Positions 42,857-53,194 of a DNA stretch of 64,000 nucleotides are shown here, piece after piece. Every line of letters starts with the position of its first letter. Positions within the stretch are counted from its first letter, which is position 1. The stretch is from Sugiyamaella lignohabitans. Taxonomy: Eukaryota; Ascomycota; Dipodascomycetes; Dipodascales; Trichomonascaceae. The DNA lies in the NCBI RefSeq assembly GCF_001640025.1, contig NC_031672.1:3224001-3288000 (forward strand). Direction: 5' to 3'. The notes under the pieces are model-generated. The model saw only the letters and a list, made by a program, of their open reading frames with translations, searched no databases and was not told where the DNA came from. Position numbers and translations under genes: made by a program.

Positions 42857-45470
42857 TCCTCCAACGAATCATGAACCAAAGACTAACTTGCAAATGATGA
42901 ATTCCAATACTCATAGCAGCCAATACGGCAACATGATGGACGCTTCAAATACCGCCGCCTCGTTCGCAGGGTTTGCCCAGTTGGGCACTCAGCAACAGCA
43001 ACAACCGGATCCGTTTGATATTCTATGCCCTCCAACGCCTAATCAACCACCTCCAGATATTCATCGTATTGAAATGCTGGAGAAACAGATTTCCAACTTC
43101 CGTGACACTCCATTTATCGCATCTGCTGTATACAGTCCAAACATGGCAGGGCCAACAGGAGGTCTTGTTCCAGATCTCGATATGGTCAATCATACCATGA
43201 TCACCCCAACTATGAACAGTGGCAGTGAGTTTGAAGATTTCTCTTTTCTTCAACAGCCTGATGTCAACTTTAAAGCCATCAACTCGCTGTATGCTACAGC
43301 CTATGACTCTCCTTTACTTATGAACAACGGTTTCGACAATCAAACCCACGCCGCCCTCCGAAAGCAGCAATATATCAATAGTGGTATACCTTCACAGGCT
43401 GCTGGAGGGTATCCATCTCAACAACCACCGCATCCACAACAGCAGCAGCAGCAGCAGCTACAGCAACACGAGCTTGAACTCAGACTCCATGAGCAGCATC
43501 GTCAGCAGCAACTTCTACAGCAGCAGCAGCTTCAACAACAGCGTCGACAGCTTCAAGCTAAGCAACTGCAGCAACAACAGCAGATGACTCTTCAAGAGCG
43601 ACAGAGACAGCAGCTTTTGAAGCAACAGCAACAGCATGTACAAGAACAACAACAGCAGTTAGCACAACAGCGGTTGTTAGAGTTGCAGTTGCAGCAACAA
43701 CAGCAATATCTCACTCAGCAAGAAATCACTAGGGCAAAATCACAACAACAGCAACAACAGCAGCATGAACAACAGATGCTGCTCCAACGTCAGCAGTATC
43801 AAAAGGAGAAGATCCACAAAGAGTATCAGAGACTTCAACAGGAGCGAAAACAAAAAGCCCATCAACAACAACAGCTACAACTGCAGCAGCAGCAACAGCA
43901 GCAACAGCAGCAACAACAGCAAACTGTTAGACAACATCCACACTCTCACTCCCTGCCTCATCAGCCTCCTCCTCAATCAATGCTTCTGACACCTGATTTA
44001 GACCACCCTCAAACACATACTACACCTGCAACTGTCAAGTACCATAGTCAACCACAACCACAACCACTCCCACAATCTCATACAAGACCACAACCGCAAC
44101 AGCAGCATCCACAGCAACAACAGCAACAACAGCAGCAGCAACAACAACAACAACAACAGCAACAACAGCAGTATAAACACTTCCCCAGTAAACCAACACC
44201 TCCACCTATGCCACCACCAATCTCAGCTCCAACACCAAGCTATGCTCGTACTTCGCCAGAATTTGCCTCGAAATCGACTTTTTCAGTGGTTCCTGCTCAT
44301 CATCAACAAACTCCGAATCCCAATTCATTGCCGTCTCCTAAAGCACCTGCTGCAATGCCCAAAGCTAAACCAATTGTTTTTTCCAACATGACTCCTGCAC
44401 AAATCAAAAACAACATGATTCAGAAGCCATCACTGAAGAAAAAACAGTCGAAAAAGAACTTGAGAGACAAGAGCATTATGATCGAAAGAGCGGCTGAATC
44501 TTCTACGGCTGAGATACCTGCTGTTCCACCAGTTCCATCTTCTTCTTCTGGTCCAATGACTGATTACCAATCAAGTGCCGATTCGAGATTGCCTCCTCAT
44601 ACCCCTCATAAGACCGAAATTCAGACATCGTCACCAACAACAATTCTTATGACGGAAAAAGCGACTGCTGTGCGCGGTAGAGAGTCCGGTTCTATTTCGT
44701 CGCCGACTCCTGCCAGTCGTCTACACTCTGGCGCTATCCTGGTCCATGAGGCATCGCAATCGAGTCCAGCACGAGGTATTTTCATCACTCAGGACCATAC
44801 AACCCCTGTTACTGCAGACACAGACTTGGCTGCTCCACCCGGTCTTCCAAAAACAGCTCAGAGAGCTGTTTCTAAAGTGACGCCGGAAATGTCTTCAGCC
44901 ATGTCTCAGTTCAAAGTAGTTCTCAGCTCTGACGAGGCAAACAGTCCGAAAAGTGCCGGTATTGGCAAGTCGAGCCTTCAGCAACAGCAGCAACCGGTGC
45001 AGTCACAGCAACAGCAGCAGTCTGTTTTCATGTCTAACCCACCGAGCCGTCGTAGCAGCAGTGCTCTTAGCACTCAAATGCCGTCTCCAATACCTCACAA
45101 GAAACAGTTTCAACAACTTATTAAAGAATCATCGTGGACTACTGCTGAAAGTGCTAGGACTCTAGGTTCTCCACTTAACATTCGTCCCGAGTCTGAGCTT
45201 TCAGCTATTTCTGATTCTGACAGGTCGAGTGCTGATATTTTATCTGAGTCTGCCGCCGCACCAGTATCAATGTCAATAACTGCAGAAGCTCACGACACTT
45301 TGCCTCTTGGTTCACAAGCATCTCAGTCCCAGCCTCAATCCTCGCTGCCCTTGGACGAATTCGCATACTTGGACACCTCATGGATGGAATCCGTAGCCAA
45401 GTCATATGCCTGGGACCCGCTAATCGAAGCAAGAAAGCTGGTTGACGACGACTCGAGCTCCTCCCAGTAA
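42846..45470 (+). CDS. glutamine-rich protein, regulatory-type
   Basis: 874 aa of which roughly residues 175-450 are dominated by Gln (long CAA/CAG tracts, the densest at about 44101-44171), interspersed with Arg/Leu/Glu that could form coiled coil. Outside this are a short N-terminal segment with acidic and aromatic clusters (DPFDILCPPTPN, EFEDFSFLQQPDVNF), a basic patch (KKKQSKKNLRDKS), Ser/Pro-rich regions and a C-terminal acidic/aromatic end (LDEFAYLDTSWMESVAKSYAWDP). No DNA-binding domain was recognised. The composition resembles a transcriptional coactivator or prion-like regulator, but no function is assigned. It is preceded by an overlapping uORF. Confidence 0.75.
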   Translation: MQYNPPTNHEPKTNLQMMNSNTHSSQYGNMMDASNTAASFAGFAQLGTQQQQQPDPFDILCPPTPNQPPPDIHRIEMLEKQISNFRDTPFIASAVYSPNMAGPTGGLVPDLDMVNHTMITPTMNSGSEFEDFSFLQQPDVNFKAINSLYATAYDSPLLMNNGFDNQTHAALRKQQYINSGIPSQAAGGYPSQQPPHPQQQQQQQLQQHELELRLHEQHRQQQLLQQQQLQQQRRQLQAKQLQQQQQMTLQERQRQQLLKQQQQHVQEQQQQLAQQRLLELQLQQQQQYLTQQEITRAKSQQQQQQQHEQQMLLQRQQYQKEKIHKEYQRLQQERKQKAHQQQQLQLQQQQQQQQQQQQQTVRQHPHSHSLPHQPPPQSMLLTPDLDHPQTHTTPATVKYHSQPQPQPLPQSHTRPQPQQQHPQQQQQQQQQQQQQQQQQQQQYKHFPSKPTPPPMPPPISAPTPSYARTSPEFASKSTFSVVPAHHQQTPNPNSLPSPKAPAAMPKAKPIVFSNMTPAQIKNNMIQKPSLKKKQSKKNLRDKSIMIERAAESSTAEIPAVPPVPSSSSGPMTDYQSSADSRLPPHTPHKTEIQTSSPTTILMTEKATAVRGRESGSISSPTPASRLHSGAILVHEASQSSPARGIFITQDHTTPVTADTDLAAPPGLPKTAQRAVSKVTPEMSSAMSQFKVVLSSDEANSPKSAGIGKSSLQQQQQPVQSQQQQQSVFMSNPPSRRSSSALSTQMPSPIPHKKQFQQLIKESSWTTAESARTLGSPLNIRPESELSAISDSDRSSADILSESAAAPVSMSITAEAHDTLPLGSQASQSQPQSSLPLDEFAYLDTSWMESVAKSYAWDPLIEARKLVDDDSSSSQ

Positions 45471-45570
45471 CCTCCCCATATTTATTTTGCATATTGGTAA
45501 CCCCTCGATTGCTTGTATTTTTACGCTGTAATTTTAATGAATGAGTACTCTAACTTGTGTGATGCTCTCT

Positions 45571-45708
45571 GCCTCCGGCGGCTGGGGCTCCGCCCCAGAC
45601 CCCGCTGCTCCTCTCGCTCCGCTCGAGTCGTTTCAGGTGACAGTGCCCGTAATCTCCTGCGAAGCAGGAGCAACCAGGGTCGGGGGCGGAGCCCCAGCCG
45701 CCGGAGGC
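45571..45708 (+). repeat. GC palindrome copy 12 (A-to-B)
   Basis: Full 138-bp copy, 101 bp beyond the stop codon of the Q-rich gene. A loop is CGCTCCGC; B stem CTCCTGC-GAA-GCAGGAG. Confidence 0.93.
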
Positions 45709-45720
45709 ACACCACCCCTC

Positions 45721-45757
45721 TCGGACCTCGTGGATCGTCTCGCTTCGCTTGAGTCGA
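45721..45757 (+). repeat. decayed A-type fragment
   Basis: A fragment with CTCGCTTCGCTTGAGTCG directly after copy 12, apparently the remains of a neighbouring A-half. Confidence 0.6.
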
Positions 45758-46116
45758 ATCAGGGGGTTTCCAACTCTAATGGGGATGAGCTGAGAGTGTT
45801 TCGCGTTCTGAAGCAAAATATGGCATTCCGAATCCTCCCCGCCCCCCGAAATGTGCCCGCCAACGTGTTGGCAACGTATGAACCCTGTTTGGTCAATTAG
45901 ACGCTGGGTTGTCTAAGAGTCGGTGTTTATCGATTCTAGATACCGATGGTAGATTATGCAAGATAACGATCGACATGCGGACGGAGGTATTTCGGTTGCA
46001 AATCAACAATACCCCGCATTTAGGTGGGGGCACTTTCTCGGAGCGAAACACCGGCCAAGTCGAACCGCTTTAAATTGACTTCATGACTTTCTTTAACCTC
46101 TTGATCTGTAGCACTC
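45758..46116. other. promoter region of the acyl-CoA ligase gene
   Basis: No gene seen. Contains the upstream region of the downstream ligase. Confidence 0.4.
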
Positions 46117-48036
46117 ATGTTACTGTATTCAAGTATTAGAAACTTTGTTGCTGGACGCAGTTTATCAACCGTTGCCAGAGTGCAATGCGTTGCTCAAAGA
46201 ACTGCAAGATCTCGAAGAAATGTCGCTAACAGATACCGAAATTTCACCTCGTCAAGTTCAAGATATCGATTTATAAGTGAAGAGTTAAGTCATGTAACTG
46301 GTCCTACAGAACCTCCCCTGTCTTCACATACTATAGGTAGTTTGGTGGAAGAAACAGCCAAGAATTACGGTCACTTGAATGCCGTTATTTCTATGCATCA
46401 AAATGTGGAACTCACTTATAGCGAGTTAGACCGTCTTTCATCTATAGTCGCGACCAATCTGGCTGAAAAGTACGGTATCAAGAAGAATGACAGAGTATCT
46501 GTTTGTGCTGGTAATATCTGGGAATATCCAGTTCTTCAGATTGGATTGGCTAAATTAGGTGCCATTATGATTCCGCTGAATCCGGCCTTTACTCATGGCC
46601 AGTTCCATGCTGGCATGGAAGGAAGTGGTTCAAAGGTATTGATTATTCAATCTCATCTTCATAGAGGCAGGCGGAAGCCGGCGAGGGATATGGAACCTCT
46701 TATACAAGAGATTCTGTCCAAGAAGAACTCTCCTGACATTGAAGCCATATTCGTTATTCCTCCAACGTCATCTACCCCAGAAGGAAACGCTATTAAAGGT
46801 GATGCTCTTTCTAAGCTATCTGCAAAGCATACTTCCGAATTCAAGTTTCATCGTGGTACCATCCCGTTTTCAAATCTTCTAGAGGACATTACACCCAAAG
46901 AATATGATACCGACTGTCAGGATACCATCAACATGCAATTTACATCCGGAACTACTTCAGCTCCTAAAATCACCTCATTGTCTCATTATAACCTGGTCAA
47001 CAATGGACGTTTCATTGGTAATCGAATGGGATTGTCTGCTACCCAGTCTCACCATCCTACGGGCCAGGATCATATGTGTATCCCGGTGCCCATGTTTCAT
47101 TGTTTCGGACTAGTTTTGTCAAATTTATGTGCATGGTCTACGGGATCTTGTCTAGTATACCCTTCAGACGCATTTGATCCCATTGCATCTCTAACTTCAG
47201 TACGCAAATACTCGTGCACTACTTTACATGGCGTTCCTACTATGTTTGCTGCCCAATTAGACCTGAATGATGGCCAACAAAGAGGGTACGAGTATCTTCG
47301 TACTGGAATTGCTGCTGGGTCCTCTGTACCAATTGAAATCATGAAGAGACTCTCCCAAGAGCTTCATCTTAATGAACTGACTATCTGTTATGGCATGACT
47401 GAGACAGCTCCAGTCAGTTTTATGTCTCATCCGAATGACAGTGCCGAGAGGCGCTGTACTACGGTTGGTACCATCATGCCTCATACCGAAGCTAAAATCG
47501 TTCGACCTGGGGATGATACTTTGACTCCTCTGCCTATTGGGGAAAAAGGTGAAATTGTGGTTGCTGGGTACTTATTGATGAAAGAATATTACCGGGATGC
47601 TTCCAAAACTGCCGAGGCAATTGCCGTAGATGCTGATGGCAAGAGATGGATGAAAACTGGTGATGAGGGTCAAATTGATAAGGAAGGATTTTTAACGGTG
47701 ACTGGCCGTATTAAAGATCTTATCATTCGTGGAGGTGAGAATATTCATCCTCTGGAGATCGAGAATGCTCTTTTTACGCATGACGCTGTTCTTCAAGCAT
47801 CAGTAGTCGGGGTTCCTGATAAGAAATACGGAGAAGCTATCTGCGCTTTTATCGTCCTTGATCATACTCATAAGAAAGATCCCCCATCCATCAGAGAGAT
47901 CCAGGAATTCGTCACTGAACGATTGGGCCATTATATGGCACCCAAGTACGTACACTACGTCGACGACTTCCCAAAAACGGCCAGTGGTAAGATCAGGAAA
48001 GTCGATCTGAAGCAGACTGCCATAGAACTTATGTAA
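46117..48036 (+). CDS. mitochondrial acyl-CoA synthetase, ACSF2-like AMP-forming ligase
   Basis: Activates a carboxylic (probably medium-chain fatty) acid to its CoA thioester via an acyl-adenylate. 639 aa, intronless. The first ~50 residues are Arg/Ser-rich with almost no acids, a likely mitochondrial presequence. ANL-superfamily motifs: phosphate-binding loop MQFTSGTTSAPK (about 270), PVPMFHCFGL, YGMTETAPVSFMSH (about 425), TGDEGQIDKEGFLTVTGRIKDLIIRGGENI (about 515-545) and the C-terminal catalytic Lys in TASGKIRK (about 625). Unusually, the loop has Ser where most members have Gly (TTGxPK) and Ile-Thr where Gly-Ala is common. Substrate is not predictable by eye. It is convergent with a methylcrotonoyl-CoA carboxylase gene. 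Confidence 0.88.
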   Translation: MLLYSSIRNFVAGRSLSTVARVQCVAQRTARSRRNVANRYRNFTSSSSRYRFISEELSHVTGPTEPPLSSHTIGSLVEETAKNYGHLNAVISMHQNVELTYSELDRLSSIVATNLAEKYGIKKNDRVSVCAGNIWEYPVLQIGLAKLGAIMIPLNPAFTHGQFHAGMEGSGSKVLIIQSHLHRGRRKPARDMEPLIQEILSKKNSPDIEAIFVIPPTSSTPEGNAIKGDALSKLSAKHTSEFKFHRGTIPFSNLLEDITPKEYDTDCQDTINMQFTSGTTSAPKITSLSHYNLVNNGRFIGNRMGLSATQSHHPTGQDHMCIPVPMFHCFGLVLSNLCAWSTGSCLVYPSDAFDPIASLTSVRKYSCTTLHGVPTMFAAQLDLNDGQQRGYEYLRTGIAAGSSVPIEIMKRLSQELHLNELTICYGMTETAPVSFMSHPNDSAERRCTTVGTIMPHTEAKIVRPGDDTLTPLPIGEKGEIVVAGYLLMKEYYRDASKTAEAIAVDADGKRWMKTGDEGQIDKEGFLTVTGRIKDLIIRGGENIHPLEIENALFTHDAVLQASVVGVPDKKYGEAICAFIVLDHTHKKDPPSIREIQEFVTERLGHYMAPKYVHYVDDFPKTASGKIRKVDLKQTAIELM

Positions 48037-48206
48037 TCTATACTGAACTTGTGTTTACACTATTTACAATTTGGATCGCCGGTTATTGCATGCCAAAATG
48101 ACCCCCTCTAATCTTATCAAATACAAGAGGAACACGATTTGCGGCAGGGCCTCAACGTCTAATACTAACCAAAAGATCATAATAGTTGTTTATTAATAAT
48201 ACATAA

Positions 48207-50309
48207 TCAGTCTTCGAACTCGATGAGGGCAACTCCCTGCTTCACAATGTCGCCAACACCATGTGTGACTGACTTGATAACTCCGTCTCTGGGACTGCGG
48301 ATAGTAGTCTCCATCTTCATACTCAAGATGACAACCAACTCTTGGTCTTTCTGTACGCTATCTCCAGGAGCAACATGCACTTTCGCAATAGCACAAGGCA
48401 TTGGTGCGATAACACTGTGTTTGTCTTCTTTGATACCAAGAGCTTTGGCTAGCCACTCTGGCTTGGGTTGTTGTAAAGTGTATTGAGTTCCGTCCTGGAA
48501 AACATTGACGGTATGTGTTTCGGGATCGATAACTACTGTGTTGTTGAACTGTGCGTAGTCTTCGAACTCAATGCGAAGTGCTTTAGATTCCGGATCGTAT
48601 CTAGCAAGGGAGACCTTCGTTTGAGGACCACCATCTTGTGAATATAGGAACTGAGTATCATCGATTTGCTGAATGTCGATTCTGACATTTGGGCTTTCGG
48701 GGTCTGCACGGTGATCCCGGAACTCAATGGCACGCGATAGTCCTCCTCTGCTTGGAGACATAGAAAATGGACCTTGAGCAGAAGTCTCTGATAAGAGTGT
48801 GGCAACTGCTGCTTGTGCATAAACTGCAGATGGTGTTTCCTTGATCTGGAGCAAATGATCTCTATTCTTGGGGATAAACCCAGTCTCGAGTCCATCAGGA
48901 TTATTAGACCCAAATTGGGTGCTGCCGACGATTCTCCTCAAGAATTCAATATTCGTAGTAGGTCCAACAACTTCAAGCTCGCCAAGTGCCATGTACATTT
49001 TAGCCAATGCCTCTTCACGGTCTTTGCCATGAACGATAAGTTTTCCGATCATTGGGTCATAAAGAGCAGAGATATCTGATCCTTCTTTAAAAGTAAAGTC
49101 GATTCTAGGTGATCCTGTAGATGGCAGAGACATGTGAACAATCTTTCCACTGGATGGAAGAAATTCCTTGAAAGGATCTTCACAGTAGATTCTAGCCTCA
49201 AATGAGTGTCCACTCAGCTGTACCTCTTCCTGCTTTTTCGGAAGTGGGAATCCAGCGGCAATCAGCAGTTGCCACTCAACAAGGTCCTCTCCACATACCA
49301 TTTCGGTAACAGGGTGTTCGACCTGGAGTCGAGTGTTCATCTCCATAAAATAAAACTTATTGGTGTCATTGTCAAAAATAAACTCCACAGTGCCAGCACC
49401 TTCATATGCTACTGCCTTGGCGGCTAGTCTAGCTTTTTCCCACAATGATTGTCTAATTTCCTCACTGATTCCTGGTGCTGGTGACTCTTCAAGTACTTTC
49501 TGATGACGTCTTTGAACACTACAATCACGTTCTCCAAGGGCAACTGTATTGCCATACTTGTCAGCAAACACTTGCACTTCGATATGACGAGGAGTTGTGA
49601 TATACTTTTCAATCAAAACATTGTCATCGCCAAATGATGATTTAGCTTCGGATTTGGCAGAATTGAGTTGTTGGTCGAATTCCTCAGCTGACTGGACGAT
49701 TCTCATGCCTTTACCACCTCCACCAAGAACGGCCTTGATCAGAACCGGGTACCCGATTTCACCTGCTTTTTCTTTCAAGAATTGAGGATCCTGATTCGAT
49801 CCATGGTATCCAGGAACGCAAGGTACTCCCGCTGCTTCCATTATTTCCTTCGATTTATCCTTAGCTCCCATTGCTTCAATTGCACCCTGTGGAGGGCCAA
49901 CGAATACGAGTCCTTCTTCTCGAACCCGTTTGGCAAATTGTGCATTTTCCGATAAGAACCCATATCCAGGGTGAATTGAATCACAACCATTCTTCTTAGC
50001 AGTCTGTACTACTCTTTCGATATCGATATACCCACTGGTCTCACTTCCCAGAGAGAGGTTGATTGGCGTGCTGATGGAACTAGGCAAGTCACGATCAGGA
50101 CCTGTATACACAGAGCTGGTTTTAATACCCAGTCTAGATGCTGTTCTGTGTACTCTATGTACAATTTCACCTCTATTGGCCACACATAGTGATTTTAAAG
50201 GCTTTGGTATAATGTTTGTTGTGTTTTTTTGTGAACCGGATGTTGAAAAGAGTCGAGCGCTTCGGCGACTGACTGCCACTTTCACGCCATTACTTGTCAG
50301 ACGATTCAT
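48207..50309 (-). CDS. methylcrotonoyl-CoA carboxylase alpha (biotin) subunit
   Basis: Biotin-carrying subunit of mitochondrial 3-methylcrotonoyl-CoA carboxylase in leucine breakdown. 700 aa: Ser/Arg-rich presequence (about 1-35), biotin carboxylase (about 38-490: LCVANRGEIVHRV, HPGYGFLSENAQFA, KAVLGGGGKGMR, LGERDCSVQRRHQKVLEESP, MEMNTRLQVEHPVTEM), a linker BT-type region, and a C-terminal biotinyl domain with Lys665 in SMKME. Length and the GVPCVPGYHG phrase favour MCC-alpha over pyruvate carboxylase (about 1150 aa) or acetyl-CoA carboxylase. No beta subunit is in the window. The 3' end faces the acyl-CoA ligase gene, 170 bp away. Confidence 0.9.
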   Translation of the reverse strand: MNRLTSNGVKVAVSRRSARLFSTSGSQKNTTNIIPKPLKSLCVANRGEIVHRVHRTASRLGIKTSSVYTGPDRDLPSSISTPINLSLGSETSGYIDIERVVQTAKKNGCDSIHPGYGFLSENAQFAKRVREEGLVFVGPPQGAIEAMGAKDKSKEIMEAAGVPCVPGYHGSNQDPQFLKEKAGEIGYPVLIKAVLGGGGKGMRIVQSAEEFDQQLNSAKSEAKSSFGDDNVLIEKYITTPRHIEVQVFADKYGNTVALGERDCSVQRRHQKVLEESPAPGISEEIRQSLWEKARLAAKAVAYEGAGTVEFIFDNDTNKFYFMEMNTRLQVEHPVTEMVCGEDLVEWQLLIAAGFPLPKKQEEVQLSGHSFEARIYCEDPFKEFLPSSGKIVHMSLPSTGSPRIDFTFKEGSDISALYDPMIGKLIVHGKDREEALAKMYMALGELEVVGPTTNIEFLRRIVGSTQFGSNNPDGLETGFIPKNRDHLLQIKETPSAVYAQAAVATLLSETSAQGPFSMSPSRGGLSRAIEFRDHRADPESPNVRIDIQQIDDTQFLYSQDGGPQTKVSLARYDPESKALRIEFEDYAQFNNTVVIDPETHTVNVFQDGTQYTLQQPKPEWLAKALGIKEDKHSVIAPMPCAIAKVHVAPGDSVQKDQELVVILSMKMETTIRSPRDGVIKSVTHGVGDIVKQGVALIEFED

Positions 50310-51060
50310 AACTTTGATATTCTTAACTGTCTAAGGACAATACCTTTTTCAAATTCTGTTAAGTCTTGTCGCGTCGTTTGTCTAGTGTTTGATCTTAACC
50401 TTCGTCCTTTTATAATATCAATAAGTCTGTGTTCGGCGCAAACTCGGTAGGGCCCAGATTTACACCAAATGTGGGGTAAGTGGGGCATACCTGCACCCCT
50501 GAGCGCGAACATAGGAACCATGGCCGAGCTATTTCCGGTACCGTTTACCGTTGTATACAACTGTTTATCAATATTCCGTTCTGGAGGGTTTATTATTGGC
50601 TGTTTTTTCTTATGAATATTGCTTTTCTTCTGGTTTTTTCGCGGATGATATTTGTTCTTTCTGTGTATACCGGCTATCGGCGGGCTCGCTAATAGGCGGT
50701 TGTTCCGCCATTCAGCATAAATTTATAAGTGGCTCTCGCTGGGTTATGCTCAGCTCTTATGTTGCCGGCCATCGGTTTTGTGTGGTTCTTGGCGGTTTTT
50801 TTTTTTTTTTTTGATAGATATTCAATCCTTTAAAGCAATTTAATAATATCACTCTCATGCCCATAAAATGAGTAGCTTACATATGCGGAATATACACGAC
50901 GTACAAATGACATACAGCCTTTAGCTATGTTAGGAGAATCATTTCCAATAACTTCAAACAATTTAAATCAAGATATTGGATACTGAAAGAAAAGAATTTT
51001 AAAAAAATTATACTATGCTGTTACCTTTATGAAATGGAAAGGAAAGAAACAAAAAAATGA
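50310..51060. other. MCC promoter region, no other gene
   Basis: Contains the upstream region of the carboxylase gene and a long poly-T run at about 50797-50812. No gene seen. Confidence 0.4.
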
Positions 51061-51132
51061 AGCCCACAGCATGACTCGAACACACAACCTTCGGTACCGA
51101 AAACCGACGCGCTACCATTGCGCCATATGGGC
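51061..51132 (-). tRNA. tRNA-Arg (anticodon TCG)
   Basis: 72 nt on the minus strand. Acceptor GCCCATA pairs with TGTGGGC, D arm GCGC-AATGGTA-GCGC, anticodon stem TCGGT/ACCGA with loop TTTCGGT (anticodon TCG), five-base variable loop, T arm GTGTG-TTCGAGT-CATGC. A run of T residues follows on the minus strand (about 51056-51050), as expected of a pol III terminator. No intron. Confidence 0.9.
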
Positions 51133-51460
51133 TCTTTGATGTATGTGTCAGCTCGAAGGGTATGTTGTATCCGGGTATAGGATTTTTTCCCGCTTAGAAG
51201 TTAACATAAGAAAAGTCAATGAATTGATATTAAAACGCAACTAGAAGTTAGCATAAGAAGACTTAATGATAACACAGCTTAGTCTTCCAGCTTCTAAGGG
51301 AAACTACGAGTATTTATATATCTTGGATATCAGGGTTAGGGTATCCGATATTGACTGATAAGATAAGAGTTGAGATGTGAAAGGAAACTATGTCTGACAG
51401 ACCAAGTAAACAGCCTGTAATCAGGTAAACTTACGTAGCAGCCCTCCTGGTATTGTGTAA
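51133..51460. repeat. possible decayed LTR-like sequence upstream of the tRNA
   Basis: Contains a direct repeat (TAGAAGTTAACATAAGAA at about 51197 and TAGAAGTTAGCATAAGAA at about 51242, 45 bp apart) and a TGTTGTATCCGGG start-like motif at about 51163. Location just upstream of a tRNA is typical for Ty-type insertions, but no coding or second LTR is visible. Confidence 0.25.
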
Positions 51461-53132
51461 ATGATTGGATTTGAAATTATACGAATTTTATTAATTATGT
51501 ATAGTATAGGACTTTAAACAAGATTTATTCATTCATTATATGTCAGATTTAGACTGCCTTTAAATCACACCTCTAAGCCAAATCACGTAAACCTTACCCT
51601 TGGAAAACGGGAGTATAATTATGATTCAAGTCATTTTTTCGAGAAATTCAAGACAGGATACATATCTATTATCCAAAAGTACACGAATATGACACAAAGT
51701 ATCTAGAAAGGTCCAAATAAAACAATATTACACCAGAATGATGGAATTGAGTCCTTCTAAATCAATTTCTTCAGTGATATTAAGAGTATTGGCAGGAATC
51801 ACATTGTTTTCGCTCGTACTCACTTACTAAAGTATCACGGATACCAATCAAATATGCCTTGCCATTGTTAAATGCTTTTTTTTTTCTTTATTTTTTAATT
51901 CTAGCTATCTATCTCACGTGTTTAGTTGGCGTTTTTACCAATGAAAACTCGCCTAAACTCCAATGCCCAATATTTCTGATACCCTGCCATTCTCGGCTAC
52001 ATACTTGAATACTGGATCTTACCATAGACTGGATCGTGATTCATTATGTCAAGATCTGTACAAGAAAACTTGCAATTAACCCACAATGCCTTTCTTTTTT
52101 TCACTCAGAAAACCTAATTAGACACTCACAATATAACCAAGAAATAGAAAAAAGATACCAAGACGTGATGATCCCCCACAGACTTCCTTCTACGGAACGG
52201 TCCAATTCGACACCCTGTGGACATTAATATATTAGCTCCCAACAGCCACAAGCTCTCGAGAGATGCCGAGCTTCCAATCCACTGAACCATGCACCTACTT
52301 TACGATTTCGCTATGCTGTTTATTGGGGATACATTGCATGGTCAAATCTTCAATTTTTACAATGCTGCTGTCTTAATTCTAAAATAAGGTTTACTTGACA
52401 GTCAATGCTTTGAAACACTGCCATTGAGCGAAAGACTCCTCTCAACCTAATTGCTTTTTGCCGTTGAAATTGATTAGAACGCGTAAAATTAGGATTTGGC
52501 TGTTTCGTATTTTGACACCAACAGAGGGAAATATATCATGCACATTTGATGAACTCGCAAATCTTTCAAATTAACCGTTCACAATCACGAACATCCTCAA
52601 CCAAGCTTGATCTTCACAAGCTTCCACCCAAATTTGTAAAAAATATTTTCTACTATACCCCGCAGTATTTCAATAGTGCACCGAATGACAAAAGTAAGTT
52701 GAATACGAAGAAAATACAATGCAATTGTGTAATTTAGCCGGGAACTTTTGAACTTTGTAGTACCTTACTTTGATGCCGTACCTATCGAACCCCCGCTTTC
52801 CGACGGGATTTAGAACAACCGTGCTCACACGATCATCATTGTTTATGCCCAGTAACTTGTATCATACGTCCTTTGCCCCGAAATGCGGGGATAGACAGGT
52901 TATCCTGCTGACAGTTCCTGCCCCTGAAGCTTAGCTAGCTTGCATTAATAGAAGCTGCAGAAGTTACCCCGCTGACAGTTACTGATCTTTGCCAGATAAA
53001 GGCATATATTGGAGTTCCGGTTAAATTGTTAATGCATCTCTCTATTTGAACAATACTCACACTCTTTAATTTATTGATATTTTTTTTTTGTTTGGAGCCT
53101 GTGGAGGGGGTCGTGGACCTCAATTTTTTTGT
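51461..53132. other. AT-rich intergenic, no gene assigned
   Basis: A frame starting at about 52549 (starts MNSQIFQINRSQ, followed by a GTAAGT donor at 52693) could be an exon, but no acceptor or similarity was found. Otherwise nothing. Confidence 0.35.
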
Positions 53133-53194
53133 ATATATAAATGACCTTACATCCCAGGTCATCATGGGCCTATCAAGCTATTCGGTCGCCAGCA
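53133..53194 (+). promoter_or_regulatory. TATA element abutting an upstream ATG
   Basis: TATATATAA at 53132..53140 lies directly against the first in-frame ATG (53141). A TATA box so close means that this ATG is probably upstream of the transcription start, supporting initiation at ATG 53195. Confidence 0.5.

Noticed and set aside
5332..45900. Many open frames whose proteins contain [20 protein letters not shown] or GGWGSAPDP
   Set aside because: These are six-frame translations of the GC palindrome; the same peptides recur at every copy on both strands. Not genes.
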